Positions 1-10,592 of a stretch of 64,000 nt of DNA are shown piece after piece. Origin of the DNA: Bacteroidota bacterium (lineage in GTDB: Bacteria; Bacteroidota; Bacteroidia; AKYH767-A; OLB10); contig JAGVTU010000026.1 of assembly GCA_019136655.1 (NCBI GenBank), positions 1 through 64,000 of the forward strand, given 5' to 3'. The position numbers and the translations under genes were made by a program. A model generated the notes under the pieces. It was not told where the DNA came from. It saw only the letters and a program-made list of their open reading frames with translations, and ran no database searches. Position 1 is the stretch's first letter. Each line of letters opens with the position of its first letter.

Positions 1-3000
1 TAGTCCGCTACATAATCCATTGGTTATTCCGCTGATACTTGCAGGTACCTTTGCTACTCCCGGTGCTACCGTACGACATTTTGGTGCTGAAACAACACCG
101 CAAATGCTTGTGGCAGTTACACAAATGTTGCCTACATTATTGTATGAAGGATTGAAGTTCAGATTCATGCTATTAGTGCCCTGACCACTATTTATGCTCG
201 TATTTGTTGGTACTGTCCAGTTATAACTTGCTATTCCTGCTCCTGCTGTTACTGCATAGGTTTCATTGGTATTTGGACATGCTGTTGTGCTGCCTGTAAT
301 GATACCGAAACTGCCTGATGCTGTGCCTATAGCCAGACATTTTGTTGCTGATGTATAACAGCTTGTTTTTGCTGCCACACACAGTGTGCCGCCATTCCAA
401 CTCGGACCAAAATCTATAGTAACATTCAGTGATGATGTTGTAGCTGAGTTACCCTGTCCGTTGATGCTTGCATCACCTGTTATAGTCCATTGGTAAGAAG
501 TTGCTCCTTCAGGAGCTGACGGAATGCTATATACTTTTCCATTTGTATTGGCACACACTGTTGCATCTCCGTTTATTGATTCAGGTACGGATACACTGTA
601 GCGTACCTTCTGAATTTTACGCAGTGAATTTCCGCATCCGTTTCCTGCCTGAACACCTATAGAATAAAGAGAGGTACTTGGTGTTCCAAATACGATGGCT
701 ACACTTGGTGTTGTACTGGTATAGGGTGATGGATTTCCATCAAATGTAGTACCCGGAGGACCATCCCATGTGTACATGGTGGCTCCTGCAACAGCCGGAA
801 TACTCAGATTTGCTGTAGTTCCCGGACATGCACGCTTTGTGCAGGTGGGACTGAACTGATATATGTTAACGTCACAGGAATTGTTGCCGGACATCCATTT
901 GCATCGCTCACAGTTACAACTGTTGTTCCTACAGGAAGATTGGTAAAAGTTGCCTGTGCAGGATCATTGATGTAATTTACAAAATTAATTGTGAAGTCAT
1001 AATTTGCTGTACCTCCACTGGCACCAATTGTAACTTCTCCGTCACTTCCTCCTATACAACCTACATCCTGATAGTCTATAATAGTCAACGTTGGATTTGG
1101 ATTTTTGAGATTGTAGGATTCTGATTTGTACTGGTAAAACCATTTGGACCTGTCCATGCAAATGAATTTCCACTCATCTGACCCGGGGCAAGATTATCTC
1201 CAGTTAGAGCTATTGTCCCTCCCTCACAAGCATCTCCACCTGATGATGCTACAGGTAACGGTTCTGGATTAAGACTAAATGACCAAACTGGAGGTGTATT
1301 ACATGTGTCACTTGGATATAATGGAACTACTTTCCAATAGAATGGACCTGTTCCTGACAAAGTGCCAGGATTGTATGTTGTACCGGATTGATTAGGAGAA
1401 ACAAGTGTTGTCCCGGAAACATTATCAAAATAAACATCATAACCGGTTGCTCCTGTCATGGATGGCCATGAAAGAACTAAACCCGGATCAGGACATATAA
1501 AACTTGAATTTGCCGGATATATGGGAGCACTTATACAGGTTGCCGGCTCAATAGTTATCAGATAGTCTTCTGTTTCACCAAAACTAAGAAGGGTACATTC
1601 ATCAGTATCTAACGGTGAGGGTGAGGTATCAGACGAACGAACTCTCATTCTGGTTGTTCCGGTTAAAGCACTGTTCGGTACGGTAAAATTAAGTCCTAAA
1701 GTAGTCAAACTGCCCACATTACCCGTAATGCCTATAGATTCAGACGGACTAAAGCTTCCATCCTGATTAAAGTCAATCCATCCACGAATATAACAGTCAG
1801 ACCAGGTACCTCCTGCTAAATTGATGGTATATTGACTGCCTGCAACAAGGGTAGCTGTTGTACTTCCTGACTGTGGGTATAAAGTATAGTATGGAGAAAC
1901 AGCTCCGGTTGAAGGATTATTTAAAGTAGTTGTTAAAATTTCTACCAGTGAAATATAATCACCAAAACCCGTACCTGAAGAATAATTAGGAATGCAATAA
2001 CAAGATGCAAGATCTGCTGTAAATGTTTTGAAAGTACATCCTGAAGATGTGCCATCATTATTATAAGCTGTAACTTTCCATCCATAAGTTCCGGCTGCTA
2101 ATGCTCCGGTACTATAACTTGTTACATTTCCAAGATCTACATCATTAAGAATATTGTCATAGCTCGGAGCATTGTTTCCAAAAGTCAATTTATAACCTAA
2201 TGGACCTCCTCCACCACTAGCCCAGTTAAGGGTAGTGCCATTAATACAGGCTGTACCTAAATCGGCAGGAGAATTCATTATTGGACAATTTGGTGGCTGC
2301 GCTATGTAGAACTGAACTTCAATTGCTGAACGAAATGGTGCAGCAGGTGAAAAATCAGTCCATGGTCCGCCTGTGAGGTTATTGGCGTAATAAAATGTAT
2401 TAGCACGAACGGGATTTTCTGTTTGATAAGAAAAACCTATATTCACAGTATTGGAAGTTTCCTGAACTACCCCAACAAAGAAATTTCCGAGAACACTTAC
2501 TGCCGGTGAAATTGGAATAAAAGATTGCTGGGCAGCACTGGAAATATTTATAACACTTGGTGAAACATACAACAAATTATTAGGTTGGCCACCAAGTTCA
2601 TCATAAATAGCTATTCTAAACTGGCGGCTGGCACTTGATGCCTGGAAATCAACCTTTACTTCATTGATTTGACCTGTGATGGCACTGTTGAATTTGGAAA
2701 CAAAAACTCCATAAATTCCGGGGTTAAAACCAACACCTCCGGATAATGGTGCAGCATATTTGTATGAATAAAGATTGGAAGTTATTGGCTGAGTCATACT
2801 AATGCTGTTATTTAGATTATTATCATCATTCGGAACACTTACTGAAACAATATTGGCGCCTGTTGCAGTAGGTGTAAATGCATTAAATGAAATAATCGTT
2901 GATGCACACGATGCAAGGGAAGGAATTGTATATACGTCTGTAAAGCTATTCGCTCCCGAAATGTTTAGACTTACATTTAAACCGGTCAATAGATTAGAAC

Positions 3001-3718
3001 CATTATTGGTTATCCTTGCCTCAATGACATGATTTGTTGTAAATCCAACAGGCATACTACCTAGCGTATAAACCTGATTGACACTTGCATCATTCGCTGC
3101 TGCTATTGCAACACGGGTTACGGGACGAAAACTACTCGATGTTAAAGTGGCTGGTAATGAGATATTACTTTGATTTCCCTTTAGCCCATTAGTCAGATTG
3201 GTATTACAACTGACTACACAAGACGTTGAGGTCGAACCCGGATTGTTCCATTCAAAAGCAACGTATAAACCACCTCCTGTATATGTAAACGGGGTTGACA
3301 ACGTTACATCAAAGGTTGTAACCGGTGTGCCGGGCAGGTTATAAGCAGATGAATAAACATTGGTCATTCCTCCAATAGCTGTAGTCCACGTAGTTGATTT
3401 AGTATTTGTTAAATCACTCGTGTTTTCCATGTAAATGGTAAGGTTACCGGAAACTGAAACAGATGCAGCTGTCGAATAAACCCATCCAATGCTTCCCAAG
3501 TTAATGCCTGATGGAATACCTGCAGCTGCAATTTCTGATGCTGTAATCAAATAAACGCTTCGTTCATATCTGAAATTCCCCATTGGTGCCCTGGCATTCC
3601 CTGAAGTGCCGTTACCATTATGTAGTGTTACCGGACATTGTGCAAATGCCGTAGTTAAGTTCATTACTCCCATTGTCATTGTAAACAGAAGCAACCATTT
3701 GTACATTTTTTGTTTCAT
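1..3718 (-). CDS. Giant secreted surface protein with GEVED and Fn3/Ig-like domains; frameshifted, partial at 3' end
   Basis: The protein begins with a signal peptide (MKQKMYKWLLLF...TTAFAQ) and is clearly exported. After an N-terminal adhesin-like part of beta-rich repeats there is a GEVED domain at about residues 572-720 (starts YCIPNY, contains WIDFNQDGSF, ends GETEDY). An Fn3-like segment follows (LSWPSMTGATGYDVYF), then Ig/PKD-like repeats. The first frame (3718 to 1085) stops just after WTGPNGFTSTNQNPTIS. The same protein continues in a second frame (about 1105 to 840, NPNPTLTIIDYQDVGCIGG) and then in a third, which I translated by hand from about 846 to base 1 without any stop. Both junctions are repaired by adding one base, at the T5 run 1102-1106 and the G3 run 847-849. 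T9SS substrates of this type usually end in a sorting domain, which would lie left of the window. It is either a decaying gene or one carrying two sequencing errors. The domain class is secure; the biological target is unknown. Confidence 0.8.
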
Positions 3719-3920
3719 TGTGATTAAAGTTTAAATTGTTAAGAATTCTAATTATTATTTTTAAAGAAGAAAAATGGGCATATTGCATTTTGGACACTAT
3801 TAATCTTTCTGCAACGCACCTGATAGAATTCGATAATTCCTGAAAGGTGGTTATACTTTCGGAAAAACAACCAGTAACTTTTAATTCGCTAAAATGTCAA
3901 TATTATCTACCTTTTAAATA

Positions 3921-4052
3921 CTATTTCAGGCGAATTGTTGTTTCTGCCAACCTCTCTGCACTGGTTGTTAGCTCCATGTTTTTGTTGACCACATCATAGA
4001 AGCTATGAACACAATAAAAAGGTACATCGAACGGCTCAGCGTTAGTACCCAT
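3921..4052 (-). CDS. Possible 43-residue small protein (weak)
   Basis: An ATG-initiated frame of 43 codons lies alone in an 890-base gap. It starts MGTNAEPFDVPFYCVHSF and ends AETTIRLK. Its composition is balanced and protein-like rather than the Ile/Lys/Asn-rich output expected from AT-rich non-coding DNA. A second frame (3968-4084, 38 codons, MTNKNQTLPP..., with a hydrophobic stretch MYLFIVFIASMM) overlaps it on the same strand, and at most one of them is likely to be real. I see no convincing ribosome site or promoter. It could also be the decayed end of a former gene. I do not recognise any family. Confidence 0.2.
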   Translation of the reverse strand: MGTNAEPFDVPFYCVHSFYDVVNKNMELTTSAERLAETTIRLK

Positions 4053-4084
4053 CGGGGTGGGAGTGTTTGGTTTTTGTTTGTCAT

Positions 4085-4607
4085 TGTGTTAGTTGTTAAA
4101 TGGTTAATAGAATTGTTGTAATTGAAACTACAAAATTATTTAAGTACAGTCTCACTAAATTCCTGCAATAGTAAAAAGTCGAAAATAAGATAGACAATTA
4201 CTTTTTATGGATTGAATAGTACTTTCTGAGTCTATGAACTTGGATAGGGTACAATTTTTCATACATAAAGAGTTATAGATTAATCTAAAGAAACTCCGGT
4301 TTGTTTTTTCTGAACCAAATATAAGATGAATTATTGATTAAGCAATCATCTTGTATTATTATCTTTTGTAAATTACCAAGCAAGATTGTAACTAATTGAT
4401 TTTTAAACAAATAATTTTATGCATCAGAACAACTAAGCAACCCGCAGAACAAATGAGTCAAAAAAGGTTGGCAGAAAATATTTCACAGTGAAGTAAACCG
4501 TCCATGTTTTCGGTGGCAAAAGTGCCAGACTCATTACATTCAACTGCTCTAGGTCTGATACACTGCGCACTCTTAATTTGATAAAATAATCTATTGCTGA
4601 CTTATAA
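4085..4607. other. Gene-poor AT-rich interval
   Basis: No convincing gene lies here. A 74-codon frame on the minus strand (4433-4657) runs into the acyltransferase 3' end and looks like chance. A weak imperfect inverted repeat (AAGATGA ... TCATCTT, about 4326-4353) is present without a U-tract. Nothing else is recognised. Confidence 0.5.
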
Positions 4608-5375
4608 TTATCTGTCGTTTGCACCATAGCCATAATGGTAGGCAGCCAATAACTCATCCATTCGTTGCCTGTAGGTGTTTTTCAGCTGAGGCACATCTTC
4701 CAAAGTAAGTCCTTTTACTTCAACAGGTTTATCAATAATTACGCGTGCTGTTCCCGGCTTGCCTCCTAATATTCTTCTCGGACTATCGGGCAGCAACTTC
4801 CAGTGATCCACATAACATACGGGCAATATACTTACCTGATTTTCAACTGCAAGTTTAAAAGCACCGTTTTTCATGGGGCCAAGTTGCGGATTGCAGGGCG
4901 GTATGGTGGCTTCAGGAAAAATGGCAATGCTGATATGATTTTGCAAATCGTTGCCTGCGCGCAAATAAGCCTTATGCGAAGCCGAGCGGCTTGCACGGTT
5001 GACACCAATATTCATCCGTTTGAAGAAAATATTGAAAAAAGGTACGCGCTCCAGTTCGGCCTTTCCCATAAAATGAAAGTAGTGCGGAAATGCCACATAC
5101 GTTACCACTATATCAAGATAAGAAATATGATTGGGGCAGATCAGATACGTTTTATCTTTTTCGGGTTGATAGTTATGGATAACCTTTACTCTGATACCTG
5201 ACAAAAAAACAATCAACCGTGCATGCAGCTGCATCCACCAAAAAGCGCGATGATATGGTGCCTTGCCGCTGAGAGTTATCACAAAAAACGGAAACAACAG
5301 AAAGAAAGTAAGCACAGCTTCAAAAAAAAACCAAAACCGCCAGAGGTTACCCAGCACAATCCTGAAAAATCTCAT
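4608..5375 (-). CDS. plsC: 1-acyl-sn-glycerol-3-phosphate acyltransferase (PlsC family)
   Basis: This family transfers an acyl group to the sn-2 position of lysophosphatidate during membrane phospholipid synthesis, at the inner face of the inner membrane. The 255-residue length is normal. The N-terminus has a hydrophobic anchor (about residues 10-36). The catalytic NHx4D motif is at residues 82-88 (NHISYLD), with GKAEL at 104-108. The third motif, usually FPEGTR, reads FPEAT at 153-157, a tolerated variant. ILPV near residue 183 matches the last conserved block. It is divergent from kbl, with about 107 bases between starts, so the two share a promoter region. Several PlsC-like paralogues with other acceptors (for example ornithine lipid or lipid A-like substrates) exist in Bacteroidota, so the exact acceptor is inferred. 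Confidence 0.88.
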   Translation of the reverse strand: MRFFRIVLGNLWRFWFFFEAVLTFFLLFPFFVITLSGKAPYHRAFWWMQLHARLIVFLSGIRVKVIHNYQPEKDKTYLICPNHISYLDIVVTYVAFPHYFHFMGKAELERVPFFNIFFKRMNIGVNRASRSASHKAYLRAGNDLQNHISIAIFPEATIPPCNPQLGPMKNGAFKLAVENQVSILPVCYVDHWKLLPDSPRRILGGKPGTARVIIDKPVEVKGLTLEDVPQLKNTYRQRMDELLAAYHYGYGANDR

Positions 5376-5401
5376 GCGGCTAAGGTAAAAAAATAGAGTC
5401 G

Positions 5402-5434
5402 TTTGATGCGTAATGCCGGTGTTTACTAATTTTG
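5402..5434 (+). promoter_or_regulatory. Bacteroidota-type promoter for kbl
   Basis: TTTG at 5402-5405 is followed after 21 bases by TAATTTTG at 5427-5434. This is an exact match to the Bacteroidota primary sigma consensus (TTTG near -33, TAnnTTTG near -7). It would place the transcript start around 5440, about 40 bases before the kbl ATG. Confidence 0.6.
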
Positions 5435-5482
5435 GCTTTTCAATGCAGCATAAATTGCACTCTAAAGTTTTAAGAAAATATT

Positions 5483-6670
5483 ATGTACGACACACTGAAA
5501 CCTGTTCTTGAAAAAGAACTGAAAGAAATAAAAGAGGCCGGATTGTATAAGCAGGAGCGCATCATCACTACTCCGCAGGCAGCCGACATTACTGCCAATG
5601 GCAAAGAAGTGATAAACTTTTGTGCCAACAATTATCTGGGCTTATCATCACATCCCGAAGTAATAAAAGCTGCACACCGTGCCATAGATACACATGGCTA
5701 CGGCATGTCGAGTGTACGTTTTATTTGCGGAACACAGGATATACACAAAGAACTTGAACAAAAAATTGCTTCCTTCCTCGGCACTGAAGACACCATACTT
5801 TATGCAGCAGCTTTTGATGCAAACGGAGGTGTGTTTGAACCTTTGCTGAACGAACAGGATGCGCTTATCTCTGATGAACTGAATCATGCTTCCATCATTG
5901 ACGGCATACGTCTTTGCAAAGCCGACCGTCATCGCTATAAGCATAACGACATGGCCGATCTGGAAGCGAAACTTCAGGCTACACAGGACAAACGCCACCG
6001 CATGATTGTTACCGATGGAGTTTTCAGTATGGACGGAACCATTGCACAGTTAGATAAAATTTGTGAACTGGCAGATCGTTATCGCGCACTTATCATGATA
6101 GACGAATGTCATGCATCGGGTTTTATGGGAAAAACAGGACGCGGCACACATGAGCATCATGGTGTGATGGGACGCATTGACATCATCACAGGCACTCTGG
6201 GAAAAGCACTTGGAGGAGCTATGGGAGGTTTCACCTCAGGACGCAAAGAAATTATTGAAATGTTGCGTCAGCGCTCTCGTCCATATTTATTTTCAAATTC
6301 GCTGGCACCCTCCATTGTTGGTGCATCCATTGCAGTACTCGATATGCTGAGCCATACCACTGCATTGCGCGACAAACTTTGGAATAACACACAGTATTTC
6401 AGAAAAAGAATTACCGAAGCAGGGTTTGATATTAAACCGGGCGAACATCCCATTGTACCGATTATGCTTTACGAAGCCAAACTTGCGCAGGACTTTGCAG
6501 CAATGTTGCTGGACGAAGGAATTTATGTAACAGGATTTTTCTATCCGGTTGTGGCCAAAGGCAATGCCCGCATACGTGTGCAACTTTCAGCAGGGCATGA
6601 AACACATCACATTGACAAAGCAATAGAGGCTTTTGTAAAAGTGGGTCGCAAATTGGGAGTGGTCAAGTAA
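5483..6670 (+). CDS. kbl: Glycine C-acetyltransferase (2-amino-3-ketobutyrate CoA ligase)
   Basis: This is a PLP enzyme of the alpha-oxoamine synthase family. It cleaves 2-amino-3-oxobutyrate with CoA to glycine and acetyl-CoA, the second step of threonine catabolism after threonine dehydrogenase. The 395-residue length is that of Kbl. Visible PLP-site features are the [11 protein letters not shown] block with His135, Asp207 in IDECHASGF, and the Schiff-base lysine at about residue 241 in [15 protein letters not shown]. The N-terminus (ETLKP-like [12 protein letters not shown]) and the segment [14 protein letters not shown] are Kbl-typical rather than BioF- or HemA-like. No tdh gene is visible nearby. 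The gene has its own promoter upstream and a hairpin terminator downstream, so it is probably monocistronic. Confidence 0.93.
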   Translation: MYDTLKPVLEKELKEIKEAGLYKQERIITTPQAADITANGKEVINFCANNYLGLSSHPEVIKAAHRAIDTHGYGMSSVRFICGTQDIHKELEQKIASFLGTEDTILYAAAFDANGGVFEPLLNEQDALISDELNHASIIDGIRLCKADRHRYKHNDMADLEAKLQATQDKRHRMIVTDGVFSMDGTIAQLDKICELADRYRALIMIDECHASGFMGKTGRGTHEHHGVMGRIDIITGTLGKALGGAMGGFTSGRKEIIEMLRQRSRPYLFSNSLAPSIVGASIAVLDMLSHTTALRDKLWNNTQYFRKRITEAGFDIKPGEHPIVPIMLYEAKLAQDFAAMLLDEGIYVTGFFYPVVAKGNARIRVQLSAGHETHHIDKAIEAFVKVGRKLGVVK

Positions 6671-6690
6671 TTTATTGTTGTGATAACTTC

Positions 6691-6724
6691 AAAGGAGTAT
6701 AACAAAAATTATGCTCCTTTTTTG
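6691..6724 (+). terminator. Rho-independent terminator after kbl
   Basis: The stem is AAAGGAGTATAA (6691-6702) paired with TTATGCTCCTTT (6709-6720), with one G-U pair, a six-base loop and a T-rich tail. It sits between kbl and the converging permease gene. Confidence 0.75.
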
Positions 6725-6736
6725 TTTCCAAAAGCA

Positions 6737-8191
6737 TCATTGCTTTCTCTTAAACAGGTAATACACCGGAAGGCCGAGTAATACTATGAGAAGGCCTTTG
6801 CCTGCAACAGCAGTTTTGGTGTAAAGCAGAATGCAGCAGATTGACAAAGCAAGCACAATGTATAATACAGGCAGCAAAGGATAAGCTACAACTTTATAAG
6901 GCCGTGGTGTATCAGGTTCTTTTTTGCGCAGAATAAAAATACCTGCAATGGTGACAACATAAAACAACAAAGAAGCAAAAATGGTGTAGTCGAGCAATTC
7001 TCCATACGTACCACTCAAACACAGCACAGAAGCCCACACTGCCTGAAACCACAGTGCTTTGGCAGGTACGCCATGTGCATTAAGTTGCTTTGCCTGTTTG
7101 AAAAAAAGTTTGTCCAATGCCATGGCATAATACACTCTTGCACCACTGAGAATAATTCCATTGTTGCAACCAAAAGTTGAAATCATAATCAATGCAGCCA
7201 TGATGTAAACACTGGCATCACCAAAAATCATAGATGCAGCAGCAGTGCCAACGCGGTCGGTACCACCTCCTGCAAACTGTATTCCCTGCCCTGCCACATC
7301 AGCAGCTGCAGGGTCGCCTTTCAAAGGCAATAACGAGAGATAGGCAATGTTTACCAAAAAATATAATACGGTAACTATGCCTGTTCCCAACAACAAACTG
7401 CGTGGAATATTTTTCTTAGGGTCTTTAATTTCTCCTGCAATAAAAGTAACATTGTTCCATGCATCGCTGCTGAATAATGAGCCTATGATGGCAGTTCCTA
7501 AAACAAGTATCAGTGCAAACCCGCTGATGTTTTCCGAAATCCATCCACTGTCAGTTTTTACAGTCTTTACTGCGGTCCAGGCATTGTCGAAGTTGGATGA
7601 AAGCAAATCTGTTTTCATGCCAACATAAAGTCCTGCAATAATCAGTATAAACAAAGCCAGCAATTTGGCTGATGTAAAAAAAGTCTGTATTGTTTTGCCG
7701 CTTTCAATTCCATTGGTGTTTACCCATGTAAGAAATACAATAAGTAAAATCGCCAGACACTGTGCTGCTGAAATCTGAAACAAACCTGCATCCATCAGAA
7801 TATTGGTATCGCTCAGGAATGGGATAAACACTCCTGTGAACCTTGCAAAAGCTACTGCTACTGCAGCTATCACACCTGTTTGAATCACCATAAAAACTGT
7901 CCATCCATACAGAAAGGAAAGTGTATTTCCCCAGGCTCTTTTTATAAACACAAACTGACCGCCTGCATCGGGCATCATTCCTGCAAGTTCGCCATAACAC
8001 AGTGCTGCAATAAGCGTAATGAAACCACTCAGCACCCACAGAAAAAGCAGCCAGCCCGCAGAGCCTGTTAATCGTGCCATATCAGAACTTACAATAAAAA
8101 TACCGGAGCCAATCATGGAACCTGATACCAACATGGTAGCATCCCACAAACTCAGCGAGCGGTGCAACTTTGTTTTATCGTTTTGTTGCAA
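6737..8191 (-). CDS. APC-superfamily amino acid permease (LAT/SteT-like)
   Basis: A 484-residue inner-membrane transporter with about 12 hydrophobic helices. The first helix carries the substrate-binding glycine motif GSMIGSGIF (about residues 24-32), diagnostic of amino acid-polyamine-organocation carriers, and the second carries the ELAGMMPDAGGQ segment. The short hydrophilic N-terminus and overall pattern resemble the LAT/SteT exchanger branch. The substrate cannot be deduced. It lies 16 bases downstream of a second APC permease on the same strand, so the two are probably co-transcribed. Both are flanked by kbl and gcvP, which handle threonine and glycine. A link to import of those amino acids is attractive but is inference only. 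Confidence 0.88.
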   Translation of the reverse strand: MQQNDKTKLHRSLSLWDATMLVSGSMIGSGIFIVSSDMARLTGSAGWLLFLWVLSGFITLIAALCYGELAGMMPDAGGQFVFIKRAWGNTLSFLYGWTVFMVIQTGVIAAVAVAFARFTGVFIPFLSDTNILMDAGLFQISAAQCLAILLIVFLTWVNTNGIESGKTIQTFFTSAKLLALFILIIAGLYVGMKTDLLSSNFDNAWTAVKTVKTDSGWISENISGFALILVLGTAIIGSLFSSDAWNNVTFIAGEIKDPKKNIPRSLLLGTGIVTVLYFLVNIAYLSLLPLKGDPAAADVAGQGIQFAGGGTDRVGTAAASMIFGDASVYIMAALIMISTFGCNNGIILSGARVYYAMALDKLFFKQAKQLNAHGVPAKALWFQAVWASVLCLSGTYGELLDYTIFASLLFYVVTIAGIFILRKKEPDTPRPYKVVAYPLLPVLYIVLALSICCILLYTKTAVAGKGLLIVLLGLPVYYLFKRKQ

Positions 8192-8207
8192 TGTTACGCT
8201 GTTGTTT

Positions 8208-9671
8208 TTACTGATTCTGATTATTTACCTTACTGTGATGACGGCTGTAGAAAAAGTAGATTGCCACACCAATGACCATCCATACAATAAGTCGAATCCA
8301 TGTATCACCGGGTAATGTTGCCATTACACCTAATGAAGTAAGTATTCCCAGTATTGGAGTAACAGGGAACAAAGGTGTTTTAAACGGACGATTTATTTCA
8401 GGTCTCTTGTATCGTAAGATAAGGATTCCTCCACTTACAAGTGTAAATGCAAGCAATGTTCCGATAGAAACCAATTCTCCTAGTAATCCTATTGGAAATA
8501 ATCCACCTACAATCATGGCCACCCCACCTGTGAGAATGGTAGTGATGTAAGGAGTTTTAAAACGGGGATGTACTTTACCGAACACAGCCGGCAACAGACC
8601 ATCGCGTGACATACTGTAGAAAATTCGCGGCTGACCCATGAGCATAACAAGAATTACAGAACTCAAACCTGCAATAGCGCCCAGTTTAATAGGTGTACGC
8701 AACCACTCTAAGCCACTTCCGGCAGCATCTACTGCAACTGCTATGGGAGCTGCTACATTGAGCTGATTATACTTAACAATACCGGTCATCACCAAACCTA
8801 CAAGTATGTAAATGATAGTACAAATTACCAGCGACCCCAATATACCCCAGGGCATATCGCGCTGTGGATTTTTTGCTTCCTGCGCTGCAGTGGATACGGC
8901 ATCAAAACCTATGTAGGCAAAAAAGATTACACCTGCTGCTCTGAAAATTCCACTCCACCCGAAATGACCGAACCCTCCCTGATTCTCCGGAATGTATGGT
9001 TGGTAGTTTTCTGATACAATATAATTAGCTCCGAAAATGACAAAGAGTAAAATCACCACCACTTTAATAATTACAATAAGGTTATTGAAATTGGCAGATT
9101 CGCGAATACCTACAACCAACAACAGCGTCATCACTGCAACAATAAACATAGCCGGTAGATTAAGGATGGCTCCGGTAAGTGCAATCTGATGTGTGTGATG
9201 GTCATAAGAAAAAGGAGCATTGCATAAAGCATCGGCAATGTAGATACCGTGATCTTTCAGAAAACTCACCACATAACCCGACCATCCTACTGACACAGTA
9301 GCTGCGCCAAACAAGTATTCAAGAATAAGGTCCCATCCGATAATCCATGCGAAAAATTCACCGAGGGTTGCATAAGCATAGGTGTAAGCACTTCCCGAAA
9401 TTGGAATCATAGAGGCAAACTCGGCATAGCACAAACCTGCAAAAGCACAGGCAAGTCCTGCTACAACAAAAGAAATAGTAACAGCAGGCCCCGCATACTG
9501 AGCAGCAGCCTGACCTGTAAGAACAAAAATTCCTGCTCCTATAATTGCACCTATTCCAAGTGTAATTAAGTTAAGTCGAGAAAGCGTGCGTTTGAGAGTA
9601 TTCCCCTCCGTTGATTCAGCTTCTTTCATCAAGTTGCTGATGGATTTAATAGCCCAGATGTTTTTCGCCAT
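8208..9671 (-). CDS. APC-superfamily amino acid permease (cationic amino acid transporter type)
   Basis: A 487-residue membrane carrier with about 12 helices. The N-terminus has the [16 protein letters not shown] signature of the CAT/YfnA/GkApcT branch, followed by the [16 protein letters not shown] block and the conserved [26 protein letters not shown] segment in helix 6 and its loop. These features are closer to bacterial homologues of cationic amino acid transporters than to the neighbouring permease, so this is a tandem pair of diverged transporters rather than a recent duplication. The actual substrate may be neutral amino acids. It is the first gene of the pair and has a strong promoter match immediately upstream. 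Confidence 0.9.
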   Translation of the reverse strand: MAKNIWAIKSISNLMKEAESTEGNTLKRTLSRLNLITLGIGAIIGAGIFVLTGQAAAQYAGPAVTISFVVAGLACAFAGLCYAEFASMIPISGSAYTYAYATLGEFFAWIIGWDLILEYLFGAATVSVGWSGYVVSFLKDHGIYIADALCNAPFSYDHHTHQIALTGAILNLPAMFIVAVMTLLLVVGIRESANFNNLIVIIKVVVILLFVIFGANYIVSENYQPYIPENQGGFGHFGWSGIFRAAGVIFFAYIGFDAVSTAAQEAKNPQRDMPWGILGSLVICTIIYILVGLVMTGIVKYNQLNVAAPIAVAVDAAGSGLEWLRTPIKLGAIAGLSSVILVMLMGQPRIFYSMSRDGLLPAVFGKVHPRFKTPYITTILTGGVAMIVGGLFPIGLLGELVSIGTLLAFTLVSGGILILRYKRPEINRPFKTPLFPVTPILGILTSLGVMATLPGDTWIRLIVWMVIGVAIYFFYSRHHSKVNNQNQ

Positions 9672-9693
9672 ATTCAGTTTAGTTGTGAGCTAA

Positions 9694-9724
9694 CAAACCT
9701 ACATGATTTGATTTGAATTACCAA
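9694..9724 (-). promoter_or_regulatory. Promoter for the tandem amino acid permeases
   Basis: Read on the minus strand, TTG (9724-9722) is followed after exactly 20 bases by TAGGTTTG (9701-9694). This is a full match to the Bacteroidota TTG-N19/21-TAnnTTTG pattern, about 22 bases before the ATG of the 9671 permease. Confidence 0.65.
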
Positions 9725-9749
9725 AAATGATATTCTGTATTGTTAATTT

Positions 9750-10592
9750 TCACTTCAGAAGTGTAAACAACACCAATATCACCGTCTGAATAATCAGCAA
9801 ACTGTCTGCACCAACATTATAGAATAAGTAGTTGGCTTCAGGTTTGGCATAATAAAGCATAATTGCAACAGGAATTACACTTAGCAACAATGCATTAACC
9901 TGGCTCTGCCCAATCCATGAATAATACTCAGTAAAAACGGTTAATGCGGCAAAACATAACAATGCAGCATAGCCTATCCCTTTACTGACATTCAAACCTA
10001 GCGCTACAGGCAAGGTATTGTGATTTCTTTCCCTATCAGGAATCATATCGCGAATGTCAAACAGAATGGTAATACTGAATACAAATAAAAATCGTCTCAG
10101 AAATAAGGACAGTGGAATAGCACTGTTCACTTCCATATTCACCACAGCAAGCGGAACGGCTACTGTAACCATTGCCCAAAAAAATGCAAGAAAAATATTC
10201 TTGAGTAAAAAAATATTTCGCAATCCCTTAAGTGGTTTGTTACGATAATAAAAGGGCATGATATACAACATAGCACCAACAAATGAAATCAGTATCAGTT
10301 GTTGAACCTTAAAATCTAAAAAAAGAAATATGAGAGATGCAGGAATCAGGCTGGCGAAAAACAAAAGTGATTTTGCTTTAGTAAATCCAAATCTTTCAAA
10401 CTTGGGAGTATTGTAAACAGCTAACGTTGCAAAAAATATCAGAGGAAGAATAATCAGGCTGCTTTCATAATCTTTCTGTACAAATATCAAAGTCTGATAA
10501 CTTGCAGATGTTGCAGCCAAAGCTATCAGTACTTTTCTTCTGACCAATTGATACAGAAAAAAAGCAAGCGTGTATTGCCTATTGATTTTCAA
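9750..10592 (-). CDS. UbiA-family-like integral membrane protein lacking the first aspartate motif
   Basis: A 280-residue protein with about eight or nine hydrophobic helices. The segment DIRDMIPDRERNHNTLP (about residues 178-194) matches the second Asp-rich motif (DxxDxxxD) of UbiA-type prenyltransferases, which bind prenyl diphosphate through Mg2+ and attach it to aromatic or other acceptors. The first motif, usually NDxxDxxxD in the loop after helix 2, is replaced here by YNTPKFERFG with no aspartates. It may therefore be a divergent or non-catalytic relative. Its start overlaps the end of the upstream gene by 14 bases, implying translational coupling with that protein. Function unknown; membership of the UbiA fold is inferred from one motif and topology. 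Confidence 0.6.
   Translation of the reverse strand: MKINRQYTLAFFLYQLVRRKVLIALAATSASYQTLIFVQKDYESSLIILPLIFFATLAVYNTPKFERFGFTKAKSLLFFASLIPASLIFLFLDFKVQQLILISFVGAMLYIMPFYYRNKPLKGLRNIFLLKNIFLAFFWAMVTVAVPLAVVNMEVNSAIPLSLFLRRFLFVFSITILFDIRDMIPDRERNHNTLPVALGLNVSKGIGYAALLCFAALTVFTEYYSWIGQSQVNALLLSVIPVAIMLYYAKPEANYLFYNVGADSLLIIQTVILVLFTLLK

Noticed and set aside
804-1157. Separate 117-residue gene
   Set aside because: Its N-terminal part is an out-of-frame copy of the preceding frame and the rest continues the same giant protein; it is a frameshift fragment, not a gene.
4433-4657. 74-residue minus-strand frame
   Set aside because: It overlaps the acyltransferase end in another frame, has no ribosome site or family resemblance, and its composition fits chance.
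6737-9671. Tandem permeases as a recent duplication
   Set aside because: Their first-helix motifs and helix-6 regions differ clearly, placing them in different branches of the APC superfamily.
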